From Mucilaginibacter straminoryzae (GTDB lineage Bacteria > Bacteroidota > Bacteroidia > Sphingobacteriales > Sphingobacteriaceae): DNA of 64,000 nt. Below are positions 17,450 to 27,227 of this stretch, one piece after another (the stretch's first letter is position 1; each line of letters starts with the position of its first letter). Made by a program: the position numbers and the translations under genes. Below the pieces are notes generated by a model. It saw only the letters and a list, made by a program, of their open reading frames with translations, had not been told where the DNA came from and made no database searches. Where the stretch lies: contig NZ_JALJEJ010000001.1 of assembly GCF_022953055.1 (NCBI RefSeq), positions 186,001-250,000 on the forward strand, given 5' to 3'.

Positions 17450-19399
17450 TTATCTCCGCTGATACTCTGGCGAACCGATGATAATGCCCACCACTTGTGC
17501 CAGCATCTGGCTGTTTCCGTTATTGTTTGTAGGTGCCGCCGGTTTTACCAGTTTCCAGGCTTTGGCGGCAGTATCGTTTTTCATTGTTTGAGCCTGCATG
17601 GCGCTACTGGCCGGTGGCGTGTTCGCACTGGCTGCATTTACTTTAGTTGCCAGGTCCGGGTCGTTTAGCATGGGTGTCAGCCTTTTAATCGTTTCATCCA
17701 GGTTGCGTTCCGGCATGATGATCTTGCTATAGGTTGCTAACGCTGCCTGCGAACTTTCGGGCTCATGGTGATTATTCAGCGCGGCCAGGTCTATTTTTAC
17801 CCCCGGGATGCGGTTGGCGGCTATCGCCAGTCCGAAGTTCATCCGGCTGAGTAACGAACCGGTATTGATCCAGTATTGGCCGCGATCTGGAAAGCCTGTC
17901 GGGGCCTGGTAGTAATATTTTCTTTCGCCCATCCGGCTGATCCAGTTATATAATTGGTAAGGTTGGGTGATGGTAGCATTTAAATTTCTTACTGCACCGA
18001 TGGCAAGTTCAAAAGGCGACTTTGTTTTTTCGCGCAGTGCAGATTTGCTCCAGAACTCCGGCGCGCTTACCATCGTGATTAACATCTGCCTGATATCGCC
18101 GTGAGTGGCCTCAAAGCTTTTCGCCATCTTATTGATCAGCGTTTGCGGCGGATTGTCGCTTACAAACCGTACCGCTATTTTGCGCGAAATAAATTTCGCG
18201 GTAGACGGATGGTTTGCCAGCATTTCCAGCAGATCGACACCTTCCTGGTAGCCGTTATTAGGGCCAAAAGTTCTTCCGAGTACTACCTTTTCTGTTTTAT
18301 CGTGTCGATTTGGCGTGAACAGAAAATCACCTTCGTGTACAAAACCGCGGGCGGCCAATTGTTCTGCAGGTATTTTATTCAACGTATTGAGGATACCATT
18401 GCCGTAAGCACCCATTGGGTAGATGGTCCACCCGGTGAGCACTTTTGCAGCGTTGGTAACATCCTGCTGTGTATAGCCACCATCTACCCCGAGCGTATGC
18501 AGTTCCATCACCTCGCGGGCATAATTTTCGTTTAATCCTTGCTGCGATTTTTTAAGTTTTTGCTGACGATTGATTGCCATGATCACCTGCGCAGTATCGT
18601 TGGCATTCATTAGTAATTTCTGCTTTAACGCATTGGCAATAATCTGCCGGTTATTGGCATTGCTGTTGTCTGCCCCGGTACTGGTAAAGTTATCCAGGTA
18701 GTAAAGCATTGCTGGTGATTTAGCGGTTGCCAGTAACAAAGTATCAAACCGTCCTAATGCATTCGGGCGGATCACGTCGCGCTCATAATCCGGGATAAAC
18801 TGCGCACAATCATTTTTGGTGATAGAAACATTGAAATGATTGAACCAGAAGTCGGTCATCACCTCCTGTAACTGGTTTGGCGTATAGGCAGCCCTCAATA
18901 CTTTCTGGTTAATAAACTGCCTGAAAAGCTCCTGCTCCGGCCGCAAGCCTTTCTCGCGCATAAAGCTGTCTATCTTATCGCGGTATTCTTTACGGTCTGT
19001 TTTAACAGAATCTTTATTCACCCTTCCTTGGTCGATCATCATCCGGATCACCTGCCCCTGTTTGGGAAAAGTATTGGCAATTTGGGTGTTGCTCAGCTTC
19101 AATGCGTCGTACTGGTTAAGTAAATTATTGAGGGAATCTGAAGGCAGGTCTGCATTTAGTTGTTGTGTAAACCAGTTCTCGAGCCCCTGCTTTACCACCG
19201 CATCAATCTGCCCCGGCGTTGCGCCATAGGTAAATCGGTTAAGCAAATGTGCGGCGGCTTGTTGTTCTGTTAGTCCGGCGCGCTTATAAGGAAATTTGAA
19301 CGAGTAACGTTCATGGGAATCGTAGAGGAATGATGCCAGCAGTAAAAATACAACTGCAAGCACGCAAATAACCGGCGTTGCTTTTTTTAAGAGCTTCAT
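17450..19399 (-). CDS. DUF1800 family secreted protein
   Basis: A 649-residue DUF1800 protein whose biochemical role is unknown. It has an N-terminal hydrophobic anchor or uncleaved signal (about 9-28: VICVLAVVFLLLASFLY), then the family hallmarks LLNRFTYGATPGQID, MTDFWFNHFNVS, NENYAREVMELHTLGVDGGYTQQDV and GFPDRGQYW. It is the first gene of the DUF1800-DUF1501 operon. The region near residues 590-630 is low-complexity (Ala/Asn/Thr). Upstream, 267 nt of AT-rich DNA separate it from the divergent molybdenum-enzyme operon. Confidence 0.92.
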   Translation of the reverse strand: MKLLKKATPVICVLAVVFLLLASFLYDSHERYSFKFPYKRAGLTEQQAAAHLLNRFTYGATPGQIDAVVKQGLENWFTQQLNADLPSDSLNNLLNQYDALKLSNTQIANTFPKQGQVIRMMIDQGRVNKDSVKTDRKEYRDKIDSFMREKGLRPEQELFRQFINQKVLRAAYTPNQLQEVMTDFWFNHFNVSITKNDCAQFIPDYERDVIRPNALGRFDTLLLATAKSPAMLYYLDNFTSTGADNSNANNRQIIANALKQKLLMNANDTAQVIMAINRQQKLKKSQQGLNENYAREVMELHTLGVDGGYTQQDVTNAAKVLTGWTIYPMGAYGNGILNTLNKIPAEQLAARGFVHEGDFLFTPNRHDKTEKVVLGRTFGPNNGYQEGVDLLEMLANHPSTAKFISRKIAVRFVSDNPPQTLINKMAKSFEATHGDIRQMLITMVSAPEFWSKSALREKTKSPFELAIGAVRNLNATITQPYQLYNWISRMGERKYYYQAPTGFPDRGQYWINTGSLLSRMNFGLAIAANRIPGVKIDLAALNNHHEPESSQAALATYSKIIMPERNLDETIKRLTPMLNDPDLATKVNAASANTPPASSAMQAQTMKNDTAAKAWKLVKPAAPTNNNGNSQMLAQVVGIIIGSPEYQRR

Positions 19400-19666
19400 G
19401 GTAGGGATATTTAATGATCTAAGCTACGATAAGACTGTTAAGTTATAATGAAGTTTAACCGATATGAAAAAAATATTCTGGTTAACTATTTGATTATAAA
19501 TATAAAAAGCAAGTGTTAACAGTAACTTTCATCTCAAATTGCTTTGCGCCTTAAAAAACATAAAGCTGTTTTAAGCTGTTCAATTTGAATGAGTATAAAT
19601 TAGTTTTTGTTGCTGCTGCCCGTAAATTTTTGTATTAACTTGTAACTGATCAAGCCAATTAGTCCT

Positions 19667-20311
19667 ATGAAAAAAAATAAGCCCTGCGGGAACGCGCCAG
19701 AGGGTAATGAACCTGAAGATAACTCGCGGCGTAATTTTCTGAAACAATCATCGTTGCTTACCGCCATTGCGTTAATACCTGGTGTAGCGGTTAAAGCAGC
19801 AGAAGGCCATTTTGATGAGAAGGTTGCCGCTGTATTTGAAAAAGTACCCGTGTCAATAGAAATTAACGGCAAAGCGCATAAACTGAGCGTAGAACCTCGT
19901 ACTACCTTGCTCGACTTGCTTCGCGAACAACTGGACCTCACCGGAACCAAAAAAGGCTGCGACTACGGCCAGTGCGGTGCTTGTACGGTACATGTTAACG
20001 GTAAACGGGTAAACTCCTGCCTGACGCTGGCCGTGATGACGCACGGGAAAAAGGTAACCACGATTGAAGGTCTGGCTAATGGCGATCAGCTGCATCCCAT
20101 GCAGGAAGCTTTTATTAAGCATGATGGTTTCCAGTGCGGCTACTGTACACCGGGGCAGATCATGTCTGCGGTTGCTTGTGTAAGGGAAGGGCATGCCAAT
20201 TCTGAAGCGGAGATCCGTGAATACATGAGCGGCAATATCTGCCGATGTGGTGCCTATCCCAATATTGTAAATGCAATCATGGAAGTGAAGGAAGGGGGGC
20301 AACAGGTATGA
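19667..20311 (+). CDS. paoA: Aldehyde oxidoreductase, [2Fe-2S] subunit with Tat signal (PaoA-like)
   Basis: Small subunit of a xanthine-oxidase-family molybdenum hydroxylase, relaying electrons through two [2Fe-2S] clusters. First cluster cysteines are C98, C103, C106 and C118 (CDYGQCGAC...C); second are C157, C160, C192 and C194 (CGYC...CRC). The N-terminus has SRRNFLKQSS then a hydrophobic stretch, a Tat signal, placing the folded complex in the periplasm. This matches E. coli PaoA (YagT) rather than cytoplasmic xanthine dehydrogenases. It overlaps the next gene by 4 nt. Confidence 0.9.
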   Translation: MKKNKPCGNAPEGNEPEDNSRRNFLKQSSLLTAIALIPGVAVKAAEGHFDEKVAAVFEKVPVSIEINGKAHKLSVEPRTTLLDLLREQLDLTGTKKGCDYGQCGACTVHVNGKRVNSCLTLAVMTHGKKVTTIEGLANGDQLHPMQEAFIKHDGFQCGYCTPGQIMSAVACVREGHANSEAEIREYMSGNICRCGAYPNIVNAIMEVKEGGQQV

Positions 20312-21297
20312 AACAGTTTCAATACGTTCGCCCCACCAGCCAACAAAGCGTTATCGATGCGCTGACCAAACCAGGTACAAAAATTATTGCAGGGGGCAGC
20401 AACCTGGTCGACCTGATGAAGCACGGTGTGATGTCGCCGGATAAGCTGGTAGATATCAACAAACTTCCGCTTAGGGATATCAGCTCCATCATGGGCAATG
20501 TTCGGACTATAGCTATTGGCGCATTAGCATTGAACAGTCAGGTGGCAGAGCATGCCATGATTAAAGAACGCTTGCCCCTGCTATCACAAGCCTTAAATGC
20601 AGGAGCATCCGCACAATTACGTAATATGGCTACAGTCGGCGGCAACCTGATGCAGCGCACACGCTGCCCGTACTTTTACGATACAGCCTTGCCTTGTAAT
20701 AAACGTAATCCGGGCTCTGGCTGCGGCGCGTTAGAGGGCTTTAACCGGATGCATGCCATCTTTGGGCAAAGCGAAAAATGTATCGCCGTTCATCCGAGTG
20801 ATATGGCTGTTGCATTAGCTGCGCTGGATGCTACGGTAGAAGTGGTTGGCAAGAAAGGCAGACGTTATATTGCTTTTAAAGATTTTCACCGGCTGCCGGG
20901 TGATCACCCCGAACTTGATAACACCCTGGCCAAAGATGAACTGATCACGAATGTGATCGTTCCGGAAAATAATTTCGCTAAAAACAGCTACTACCTGAAG
21001 GTGCGCGACCGTGCCTCCTACGCCTTTGCATTGGTTTCGGCAGCGGTGGCGCTGGATATTGATAACGGCCGCATTCAAGACGCACGAATAGCGATGGGTG
21101 GGGTGGCGCACAAGCCCTGGCGGTTCTATGAAGTGGAAAAGGCGCTGAAAGGAAAACCTGCTTCTACGGAAACATTTGAGCAAATTGGCGAATTGGCTAT
21201 GCAGGGTGCTAAAGCCTATAAAGAGAATGCCTTTAAACTGAAACTTACACCAGCAACCCTGGTGGAAGCTTTAAAACATGCTGCCCGTATTGCTTAA
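20308..21297 (+). CDS. paoB: Aldehyde oxidoreductase, FAD subunit with extra cysteine cluster (PaoB-like)
   Basis: A 329-residue FAD-binding subunit. The flavin motif AGGSNLVDLMKHG is near residues 28-40 and TVGGNLMQRTRC follows. The segment RTRCPYFYD...CNKRNPGSGCGALEGFNR...EKC carries the cysteines that bind a [4Fe-4S] cluster in E. coli PaoB (YagS), absent from ordinary xanthine dehydrogenase medium subunits. The start ATG 20308 overlaps the paoA-like stop (ATGA); the frame is open further upstream but runs inside that gene. Together with its neighbours this supports a PaoABC-like heterotrimer. Confidence 0.91.
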   Translation: MKQFQYVRPTSQQSVIDALTKPGTKIIAGGSNLVDLMKHGVMSPDKLVDINKLPLRDISSIMGNVRTIAIGALALNSQVAEHAMIKERLPLLSQALNAGASAQLRNMATVGGNLMQRTRCPYFYDTALPCNKRNPGSGCGALEGFNRMHAIFGQSEKCIAVHPSDMAVALAALDATVEVVGKKGRRYIAFKDFHRLPGDHPELDNTLAKDELITNVIVPENNFAKNSYYLKVRDRASYAFALVSAAVALDIDNGRIQDARIAMGGVAHKPWRFYEVEKALKGKPASTETFEQIGELAMQGAKAYKENAFKLKLTPATLVEALKHAARIA

Positions 21298-21311
21298 AAC
21301 TACCCTGAACC

Positions 21312-23474
21312 ATGAAACAACAACAAGATCCTAATAAAGCAGCATATACCGAAGGCATCAGCCGGGTAGATGGCCGGTTAAAGGTGACCGGTGCTGCCAA
21401 ATATTCGGCAGAATATAACCAGGGTAATATGGCTTATGCCGTTTTTGCCAATAGTACCATTACCAAGGGTACCATTAAAGCCATAGATACCAAAGCTGCG
21501 GAACGCGCGCCGGGTGTGTTAAAGGTAATTACTTATCAAAACGCTCCTGAGTTGCCGGGTTACCAAACGGGTAAAGACCCCAGCAAACCACCAGCAGGCG
21601 GTGGACCGTTAAGGTTGTTTGTAGATAACACCGTAAAATATAACGGGCAGCCGGTTGCTATGGTAGTGGCCGATTCGTTTGAGCGGGCCACTTACGCTGC
21701 CTCATTAATTAAGGCAACATATGCCGAAGAGTCCTTCCAGACGGATGTTACCAAAAACTTAGACAAAGCCCGCAGGCCAGGTGGTGTACGCACGGAAGAT
21801 TATAAACGCGGCAATCCGGACGAATGGAAAAATGCGGAAGTGAAGTTCGAGGCAGAATACGTGGTTCCGATAGAGGTGCATAACCCTATGGAACTGCATG
21901 CCATTATTGCCAACTGGACCGCCGATGATAAAGTAGAAGTTTATGCTAAAACCCAAGGTGTAAAATCTACCCAGAATGCTATTGCGCAAGCGTTTAAGTT
22001 GCCGAAAGAAAATGTACAGGTAACTACCAAATTTGTGGGTGGTGCTTTTGGCAACGCTTTGCGTACCTGGCCGCATGAAACTGCTGCTGTTATGGCGGCA
22101 AAGCTGGTGAAGCGACCTTTGAAATTGGTTTTAACCCGCGAGATGCAGTTCAACTCTGTCGGATACCGTCCGCATACGCTGCAAAAGATCAGCATTGGTG
22201 CCACCAAAGACGGTAAGCTAACGGGTTTGATCCACGAAGCTACCGGGCAAACGTCCTCATTTGAAGAGTTTACTGAGGGTACCGTGAACATGTCGCGCTT
22301 TATGTATGCCTGCCCCAATGTAGGTACCATTTATAAAGTAGCACCTACTGATACTAATACCCCCACCTGGATGCGCGGACCTGGTGAGGCTACCGGTGCT
22401 TTTGCGCTGGAATCTGCAATTGACGAATTAGCGCATCAGTTGGATATGGACCCGATAGAGCTGCGGTTGAGAAACTATGCGGAAACCGACCCTGAGAATG
22501 GCAAGCCTTTTAGCACCAAGTTTTTAAAGGAAGCTTACGAAATGGGTGCAGATAAAATCGGTTGGAAAAACCGGCCTTCAAAACCCGGAACCTTGAAGGA
22601 AGACGGCTGGCTGGTGGGTTACGGTATGGGTTCGGGCGTATTTGGTGCACACCGCGGCAGTGCAACGGTTAAAGCAACCATGCAGGCCAATGGAACCCTG
22701 TTGCTGCAAACGGCCGTGACAGATATCGGCGTGGGTACCGGCACCGCCATGACGGCCATTGCTTCCGAAGCGTTTGGTATCCCTTCTGAGCGAATTAAAT
22801 TTGAACTTGGGGATTCTTCCTTGCCGCCTTCGCCAACACAAGGCGGTTCGGCGATTACGGCTACCGTAGGCTCGGCAGTGCATGATGCCTGCCTGGCATT
22901 GAAAGAAAAATTTCAGCAACTGATTGGCAATGGTGGGGCAGATCAGCCCGACTACGTCAAAGTTTTAAAGGATAAAGGTTTGCCTCAACTGGATGTTACG
23001 ATCACCTCGTCGCCAAGTTCCGAAGCACGCAAATATTCCAGCTATTCATACTCCGTTCACTTTGTGCAGGTAAAGGTACACCCGGCAACAGGCGTAACCC
23101 GTGTTACCAAGGTAGTATCGGTAGCGGATTCGGGAAAGATTGCCAGCCCTAAAACAGCGCGAAGCCAGATTGTCGGTGGTGCTATAGGTGGTATCGGTAT
23201 GGCTTTAATGGAAGAAGGCGTGATCGACCATCGTTATGGGCGATACGTAAACGCTGATCTGGCTGGTTACCATGTGCCTGTTCATGCTGATATCCCGCAG
23301 ATTGATACCATTTTTGTAAACAAACCAGATTTTGTAGTCGACCCGATGGGGGTGAAAGGGATGGGAGAAATTGCGCTGATCGGAATGTCTGCAGCCGTGG
23401 CTAACGCTATTTTTAACGCTACCGGCAAACGTGTTCGCGAACTGCCGATCACGCCTGACAAACTGATGGCTTAG
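21312..23474 (+). CDS. paoC: Aldehyde oxidoreductase, molybdopterin-binding subunit (PaoC-like)
   Basis: A 720-residue catalytic subunit binding the molybdenum cofactor; E. coli PaoC has 732. Typical elements are GISRVDGRLKVTGAAKYSAE, the FVGGAFGNALRTWPHE block, MRGPGEATGAFALE, and the catalytic glutamate E686 in KGMGEIALIG. In the family this Glu abstracts a proton during aldehyde or N-heterocycle hydroxylation. The substrate is undetermined. It lacks its own signal and would be exported with the Tat-bearing subunit. No PaoD/XdhC-type cofactor chaperone follows; a strong terminator comes directly after. Confidence 0.92.
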   Translation: MKQQQDPNKAAYTEGISRVDGRLKVTGAAKYSAEYNQGNMAYAVFANSTITKGTIKAIDTKAAERAPGVLKVITYQNAPELPGYQTGKDPSKPPAGGGPLRLFVDNTVKYNGQPVAMVVADSFERATYAASLIKATYAEESFQTDVTKNLDKARRPGGVRTEDYKRGNPDEWKNAEVKFEAEYVVPIEVHNPMELHAIIANWTADDKVEVYAKTQGVKSTQNAIAQAFKLPKENVQVTTKFVGGAFGNALRTWPHETAAVMAAKLVKRPLKLVLTREMQFNSVGYRPHTLQKISIGATKDGKLTGLIHEATGQTSSFEEFTEGTVNMSRFMYACPNVGTIYKVAPTDTNTPTWMRGPGEATGAFALESAIDELAHQLDMDPIELRLRNYAETDPENGKPFSTKFLKEAYEMGADKIGWKNRPSKPGTLKEDGWLVGYGMGSGVFGAHRGSATVKATMQANGTLLLQTAVTDIGVGTGTAMTAIASEAFGIPSERIKFELGDSSLPPSPTQGGSAITATVGSAVHDACLALKEKFQQLIGNGGADQPDYVKVLKDKGLPQLDVTITSSPSSEARKYSSYSYSVHFVQVKVHPATGVTRVTKVVSVADSGKIASPKTARSQIVGGAIGGIGMALMEEGVIDHRYGRYVNADLAGYHVPVHADIPQIDTIFVNKPDFVVDPMGVKGMGEIALIGMSAAVANAIFNATGKRVRELPITPDKLMA

Positions 23475-23486
23475 CTTACCGGTCTT

Positions 23487-23549
23487 AAGTGATATAGCAT
23501 CCTCCCTCGGAAAAGTATTCGGGAGGATGCTATACTTTATCACTTTTTG
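23487..23549. terminator. Bidirectional terminator between molybdenum-enzyme operon and M20 gene
   Basis: A 13-bp stem ATAGCATCCTCCC/GGGAGGATGCTAT (23494-23506 and 23521-23533) is extended by AAGTGAT/ATCACTT and a TTTTT run. It overlaps the last codons of the convergent minus-strand gene. Confidence 0.85.
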
Positions 23550-24847
23550 CTTTCCAGGTAGTCTATAGTCAAATTACACAATGCTTTTACGCCTAATGTA
23601 AAGCCGCTTTCATCGATATAAAAGTCGGGAGTGTGGTGCGATGGTGCTTTCGCCGGGTCTTGCCCTTTCGGCATTCCACCTAAAAAGATAAACAACCCCG
23701 GAACTTTTTGCTCGTAAAAGCTAAAGTCTTCCGCGCCGGTAACTGCCTGGCGAAGCAATACATTTTCTTTACCTGCAGTTGATTGTAAGGTGGGTAACAT
23801 CTTAGCGGTAAGGGCCGGATCATTGTAAGTTACGGGATAATGTGTCGTTACAGGGATCTGAACGGTGGCCGTTGCACCCATGGCCTCTGCCGTTTTGGTG
23901 GCTATTTCTTTTACGCGGCTGATCAGCATTTTTTCGTCCTCAGTACTCAATGCACGTAGGGTACCGTCCATCACCACTTGCTCCGGAATAATATTAGAAC
24001 GGTTGCCGCCATGAATAGATCCGATGGTGACTACCGCGCCATTCTCGGTCACGTTTAAATTACGGCTCACGATAGTTTGTAGCGCATTAATGATTTGCGC
24101 TGAAACCACAATCGGGTCGATACTCGACCATGGATAGGCGCCGTGGGCAGAACGGCCTTTAACCGTAATCCGCATATCATTTGAGGAAGCCATTGTTCCG
24201 CCCGGACGGTAAGCAATCTTCCCTACCTCTGTTTGCGAATTAATATGCAGGCCGAAAATAGCATCTACTTTTGGGTTTTCCAGAACACCCTCTTTCACCA
24301 TCAGTTCGGCACCGCCTTCTTCGCCTTGCGGCGGTCCCTCTTCTGCAGGCTGAAATATAAATTTTACGGTTCCGTGCAGCTGATTTTTCATGCCAGCCAA
24401 TACTTCAGCTACACCCATCAGCATAGCCACATGCGAATCATGGCCGCAGGCATGCATCACACCGACCTCGTTGCCGTTATAGGTTGTTTTAACTTTTGAG
24501 GCGAAGGGGATATTTACGCGTTCAATTACCGGCAACGCGTCCATATCGGCACGAAGCGCAACCACGGGCCCGGGTTTGCCTCCTTTTAATAAACCGACAA
24601 CACCGGTTTTGGCAACGCCCGTTTTTACGGTAATCCCTAAGGCTTGTAGGTGTTTGGCAATCAGCTCAGCAGTGCGTGTTTCATGGTTCCCCAATTCCGG
24701 GTGTTCATGGATATCGCGTCGCCAAGCGATCACTTTTTTCTCCAGGCTTTCGGCCTTTTTATCGGCTTCGGCTTTAAGTGTAGCGGAAGTTTGGCTGTAT
24801 GCCGCCAATGAGAGCAAAGAAAATAAAAAGGTATACGTTCTTTTCAT
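23540..24847 (-). CDS. Secreted M20 family amidohydrolase
   Basis: A 435-residue protein with a Sec signal (MKRTYTFLFSLLSLAAYSQ) and an M20D-type amidohydrolase domain. Metal-site motifs are ADMDALPV, HACGHDSHVAMLMG, QPAEEGPPQGEEGGA and a late TGAEDFSFYEQ. Relatives hydrolyse N-acyl or indole-acetyl amino acids (hippurate hydrolase type); the substrate here is unknown. The signal peptide suggests periplasmic action. The gene stands alone, with a 43-nt gap to the AraC gene upstream on the same strand, so read-through is possible. Confidence 0.93.
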   Translation of the reverse strand: MKRTYTFLFSLLSLAAYSQTSATLKAEADKKAESLEKKVIAWRRDIHEHPELGNHETRTAELIAKHLQALGITVKTGVAKTGVVGLLKGGKPGPVVALRADMDALPVIERVNIPFASKVKTTYNGNEVGVMHACGHDSHVAMLMGVAEVLAGMKNQLHGTVKFIFQPAEEGPPQGEEGGAELMVKEGVLENPKVDAIFGLHINSQTEVGKIAYRPGGTMASSNDMRITVKGRSAHGAYPWSSIDPIVVSAQIINALQTIVSRNLNVTENGAVVTIGSIHGGNRSNIIPEQVVMDGTLRALSTEDEKMLISRVKEIATKTAEAMGATATVQIPVTTHYPVTYNDPALTAKMLPTLQSTAGKENVLLRQAVTGAEDFSFYEQKVPGLFIFLGGMPKGQDPAKAPSHHTPDFYIDESGFTLGVKALCNLTIDYLESKK

Positions 24848-24890
24848 ACAGGGTTGTTAGTTAGCCCTGTTAAGATAAGAATTTTACTTG

Positions 24891-25691
24891 TTATGCCATA
24901 GAGGGGGGCTTGCCGAATGCTTTTTTAAAAGCGAACGAAAAGTGGGACAGGTCTTCGAAGCCAACCTCGAGGTAAACATCGGAGGGCTTGCGCTTCTTTT
25001 CGGTAATAAGATGGTAAGCTTGTTTTAAACGTTGTTGCTGCAGCCATCTGTTGGGCGATGTATGGAATATCTTTTCAAAATCGCGTTTGAAAGTTGCCAG
25101 GCTTCGGCCGGTTAAATAAGCAAATCTTTCCAGGTGAACATTAAAGAGGTAGTTCTTTTTCATGAAAGCTTCCAGGTCTATCTTTCCGGGTTCACTGAAA
25201 TCAAACAATACGTCTTTTAGCTCAGGATTTGTTTTTAATAGAATCAGAATGGCCTCTTTCAATTTCAAGTTCAGTAAGTTAATGTCGCCATGGCTTAGCT
25301 GTTCATAGGGTTGCAGCGATTGCAGGTAATTGTTATAAAGAAGATGATCCTGTAATAAGGTAACGGGTTTATTAATGTGGTTACCAGACGCGGTGTAACC
25401 ATACTCTGTACTGAAATTTTTTAGTGTGGCCTGATCAAGGAATACCGAGACGGATTTAAATTCGCCGCCACCTTCCGGCAACTGCTTGTAGAACTTTAAT
25501 AATTGGTTTCGTTGATGAAAACGAACGTCTCCTTCTTTAAAAGTATGTACATGCTCGCCATCGTTAACGGTGAGTGATCCTGCAAGTTGAAAGCTTAGTA
25601 CATGATCGGGTACGAACTGTTCGCCTTCGCGGTTTAACGTGTGGTAGCAGGAATATAAGATTTTTGGAGCCGGAGCTTGTCCTGTTTTCAT
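24891..25691 (-). CDS. AraC family transcriptional regulator
   Basis: A 266-residue regulator: an N-terminal cupin-like sensor region (about 1-150) and a C-terminal double helix-turn-helix (about 175-266, with FAYLTGRSLATFKRDFEK and DVYLEVGFEDLSHFSFAFKKAFG). The start is the ATG at 25691; a GTG one codon upstream is also possible. The SDR oxidoreductase gene lies just upstream on the same strand, a common pairing in which such regulators control the SDR; that is inference. A hairpin in the 62-nt gap may separate the transcripts. Confidence 0.92.
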   Translation of the reverse strand: MKTGQAPAPKILYSCYHTLNREGEQFVPDHVLSFQLAGSLTVNDGEHVHTFKEGDVRFHQRNQLLKFYKQLPEGGGEFKSVSVFLDQATLKNFSTEYGYTASGNHINKPVTLLQDHLLYNNYLQSLQPYEQLSHGDINLLNLKLKEAILILLKTNPELKDVLFDFSEPGKIDLEAFMKKNYLFNVHLERFAYLTGRSLATFKRDFEKIFHTSPNRWLQQQRLKQAYHLITEKKRKPSDVYLEVGFEDLSHFSFAFKKAFGKPPSMA

Positions 25692-25700
25692 CACTTTTAC

Positions 25701-25746
25701 TTCAGATATAAAATCAGCGGAAAGCGATGTACCTCCCGCTGATTTT
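25701..25746 (-). terminator. Putative terminator between SDR and AraC genes
   Basis: An 11-bp stem (AAAATCAGCGG/CCGCTGATTTT) with a 15-nt loop follows the SDR stop on the minus strand and ends in TTTTATAT. It is only about 10 nt before the AraC start, so it could also act as an attenuator for that gene. Confidence 0.6.
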
Positions 25747-25753
25747 AAATATA

Positions 25754-26644
25754 CTATTCTGTACCTTTAATTTTTGCGTAAGCTTTACCTGCTTCGGTCT
25801 GTAGAAAATCTACTGCATCGTCCGCGTCTGTAGATTTACTTACGTGCAGCCATTTTTCAAATTCTGCTTTACGTATCTTATCTGTTGCCTCTAACATTGC
25901 CGCAGCTTCGCTTCCCAGTACCAAGTGTAGCGGTGGTTCGGGATGTTCTAACAGTTCTATGATCGCTTTCGCTGCTTTATCCGGGTCGCCCATTGGTGTA
26001 AAGCTATCGCCTTTCAGAAAGTTTTTCACAAAACCCACGGTGCTTTCGTAACCTTCTACTTCAGGTGCATAAGTCATGGAATCTTTCGCCCAGTCGGTAC
26101 GAAAGCCGCCTGGTTCAACCGCCGTTACTTTTATTCCCAGAGGTGATACCTCACGTGATATGGCTTCGGCAAAACCGCTTAAACCAAATTTTGCCGCTTG
26201 ATAAATGCTGACACCCGGCGTACCGATACGCCCGCCAATGGAGCTTACCTGTAATATCCTGCCTGAACGCTGCTGGCGCATATAAGGCAATACCGCACGG
26301 GTAATGGCAATAGGTGCATACAAGTTAGTTTCTATCTGGCTGCGAACCTGCTCTTCTGTAAAGGCTTCTGCTGCACCGGTAATTCCAAAACCTGCGTTGT
26401 TTACCAGCACATCTATACTGCCAAACTTAGCAATGGTTTGCTCAACCGCACTTTTGATTTGTGCATTATCGGTAACATCCAGCTTTAACGGAAGGATCTG
26501 ATCAGGATATTGATCTGTGAATTCTTTTAACTGTTCCGGGTTACGTGCGGTAGACGCTACGCGGTAGCCTGCTGCCAATGCTGCTTTTGTGATGCTTCGG
26601 CCCAAGCCCCTGGCTGAACCTGTTATAAACCAAACTTTTGTCAT
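25754..26644 (-). CDS. Short-chain dehydrogenase/reductase
   Basis: A 296-residue classical SDR using NAD(P)H. The Rossmann motif TGSARGLGRS is near residues 9-18, NNAG (NNAGFG) near 85, the catalytic Ser in SSIGG, and YQAAK supplies Tyr/Lys. The start is ATG 26644; a TTG three codons upstream is less likely. Such proteins are usually annotated only as oxidoreductases; the substrate is unknown. The AraC regulator directly downstream may respond to the same compound. Confidence 0.92.
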   Translation of the reverse strand: MTKVWFITGSARGLGRSITKAALAAGYRVASTARNPEQLKEFTDQYPDQILPLKLDVTDNAQIKSAVEQTIAKFGSIDVLVNNAGFGITGAAEAFTEEQVRSQIETNLYAPIAITRAVLPYMRQQRSGRILQVSSIGGRIGTPGVSIYQAAKFGLSGFAEAISREVSPLGIKVTAVEPGGFRTDWAKDSMTYAPEVEGYESTVGFVKNFLKGDSFTPMGDPDKAAKAIIELLEHPEPPLHLVLGSEAAAMLEATDKIRKAEFEKWLHVSKSTDADDAVDFLQTEAGKAYAKIKGTE

Positions 26645-26741
26645 GTCTTTCAATTTTGTACATCACAAAGGTCGGTAGTTAAAGGAGGGGAAGCTTTGTT
26701 AAAAAGCTCAATTTGCTTTGTTGAAAAGCTCAGTGAGGATA

Positions 26742-27224
26742 TTACTTGCCGGCCGTTTTTTCTATACGCAGGCCCACATCGCTCACTTCATGCAACGGAT
26801 TGTCGCGCATGTTCTGCTCTATTTCGAAACGGTAAGTGCCTTTTTCTGGAAACTTGAAATTGGTTTTAAAGGGCAGTTGATAGCTGTACAGATTGCCGGT
26901 GCCTTTGCCCAGCCACTCGCCATCTTTATTCGCTAATTTGAATTCAAAGCGGGTAGTCCAAGGTTTGCCGCCTTTCAGGTTGGTTTGCGAGATCAACACA
27001 AAAAGGTTAGAATATTTGTAATCGCCGGTTACGCGCAGGTTCAGATAGGCGTTGTACGCGGCTGACGGATCATCGATCTTTACATCATACCGGATCCGGT
27101 TGACGTACGACCAGTTACGGTTGTTGACCGGCGAATTCTGATCAACAACCATATTAGGGTCTGAACAACTGCTTATTACCAGCAGTGTTAGTAAGAAAAA
27201 CGCATAAGCAAATGGTTTCAACAT
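26742..27224 (-). CDS. gldH: Gliding motility lipoprotein GldH
   Basis: A 160-residue lipoprotein (LVISSC, lipidated Cys20) matching GldH, one of the proteins needed for gliding and type IX secretion in Flavobacterium. It sits 3 nt after the RicT gene, the arrangement I expect across Bacteroidota, which strengthens the call. GldH is also present in non-gliding members, where its role is unclear. No other gld or spr genes are in the window, so motility cannot be concluded. Confidence 0.87.
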   Translation of the reverse strand: MLKPFAYAFFLLTLLVISSCSDPNMVVDQNSPVNNRNWSYVNRIRYDVKIDDPSAAYNAYLNLRVTGDYKYSNLFVLISQTNLKGGKPWTTRFEFKLANKDGEWLGKGTGNLYSYQLPFKTNFKFPEKGTYRFEIEQNMRDNPLHEVSDVGLRIEKTAGK

Positions 27225-27227
27225 TTT

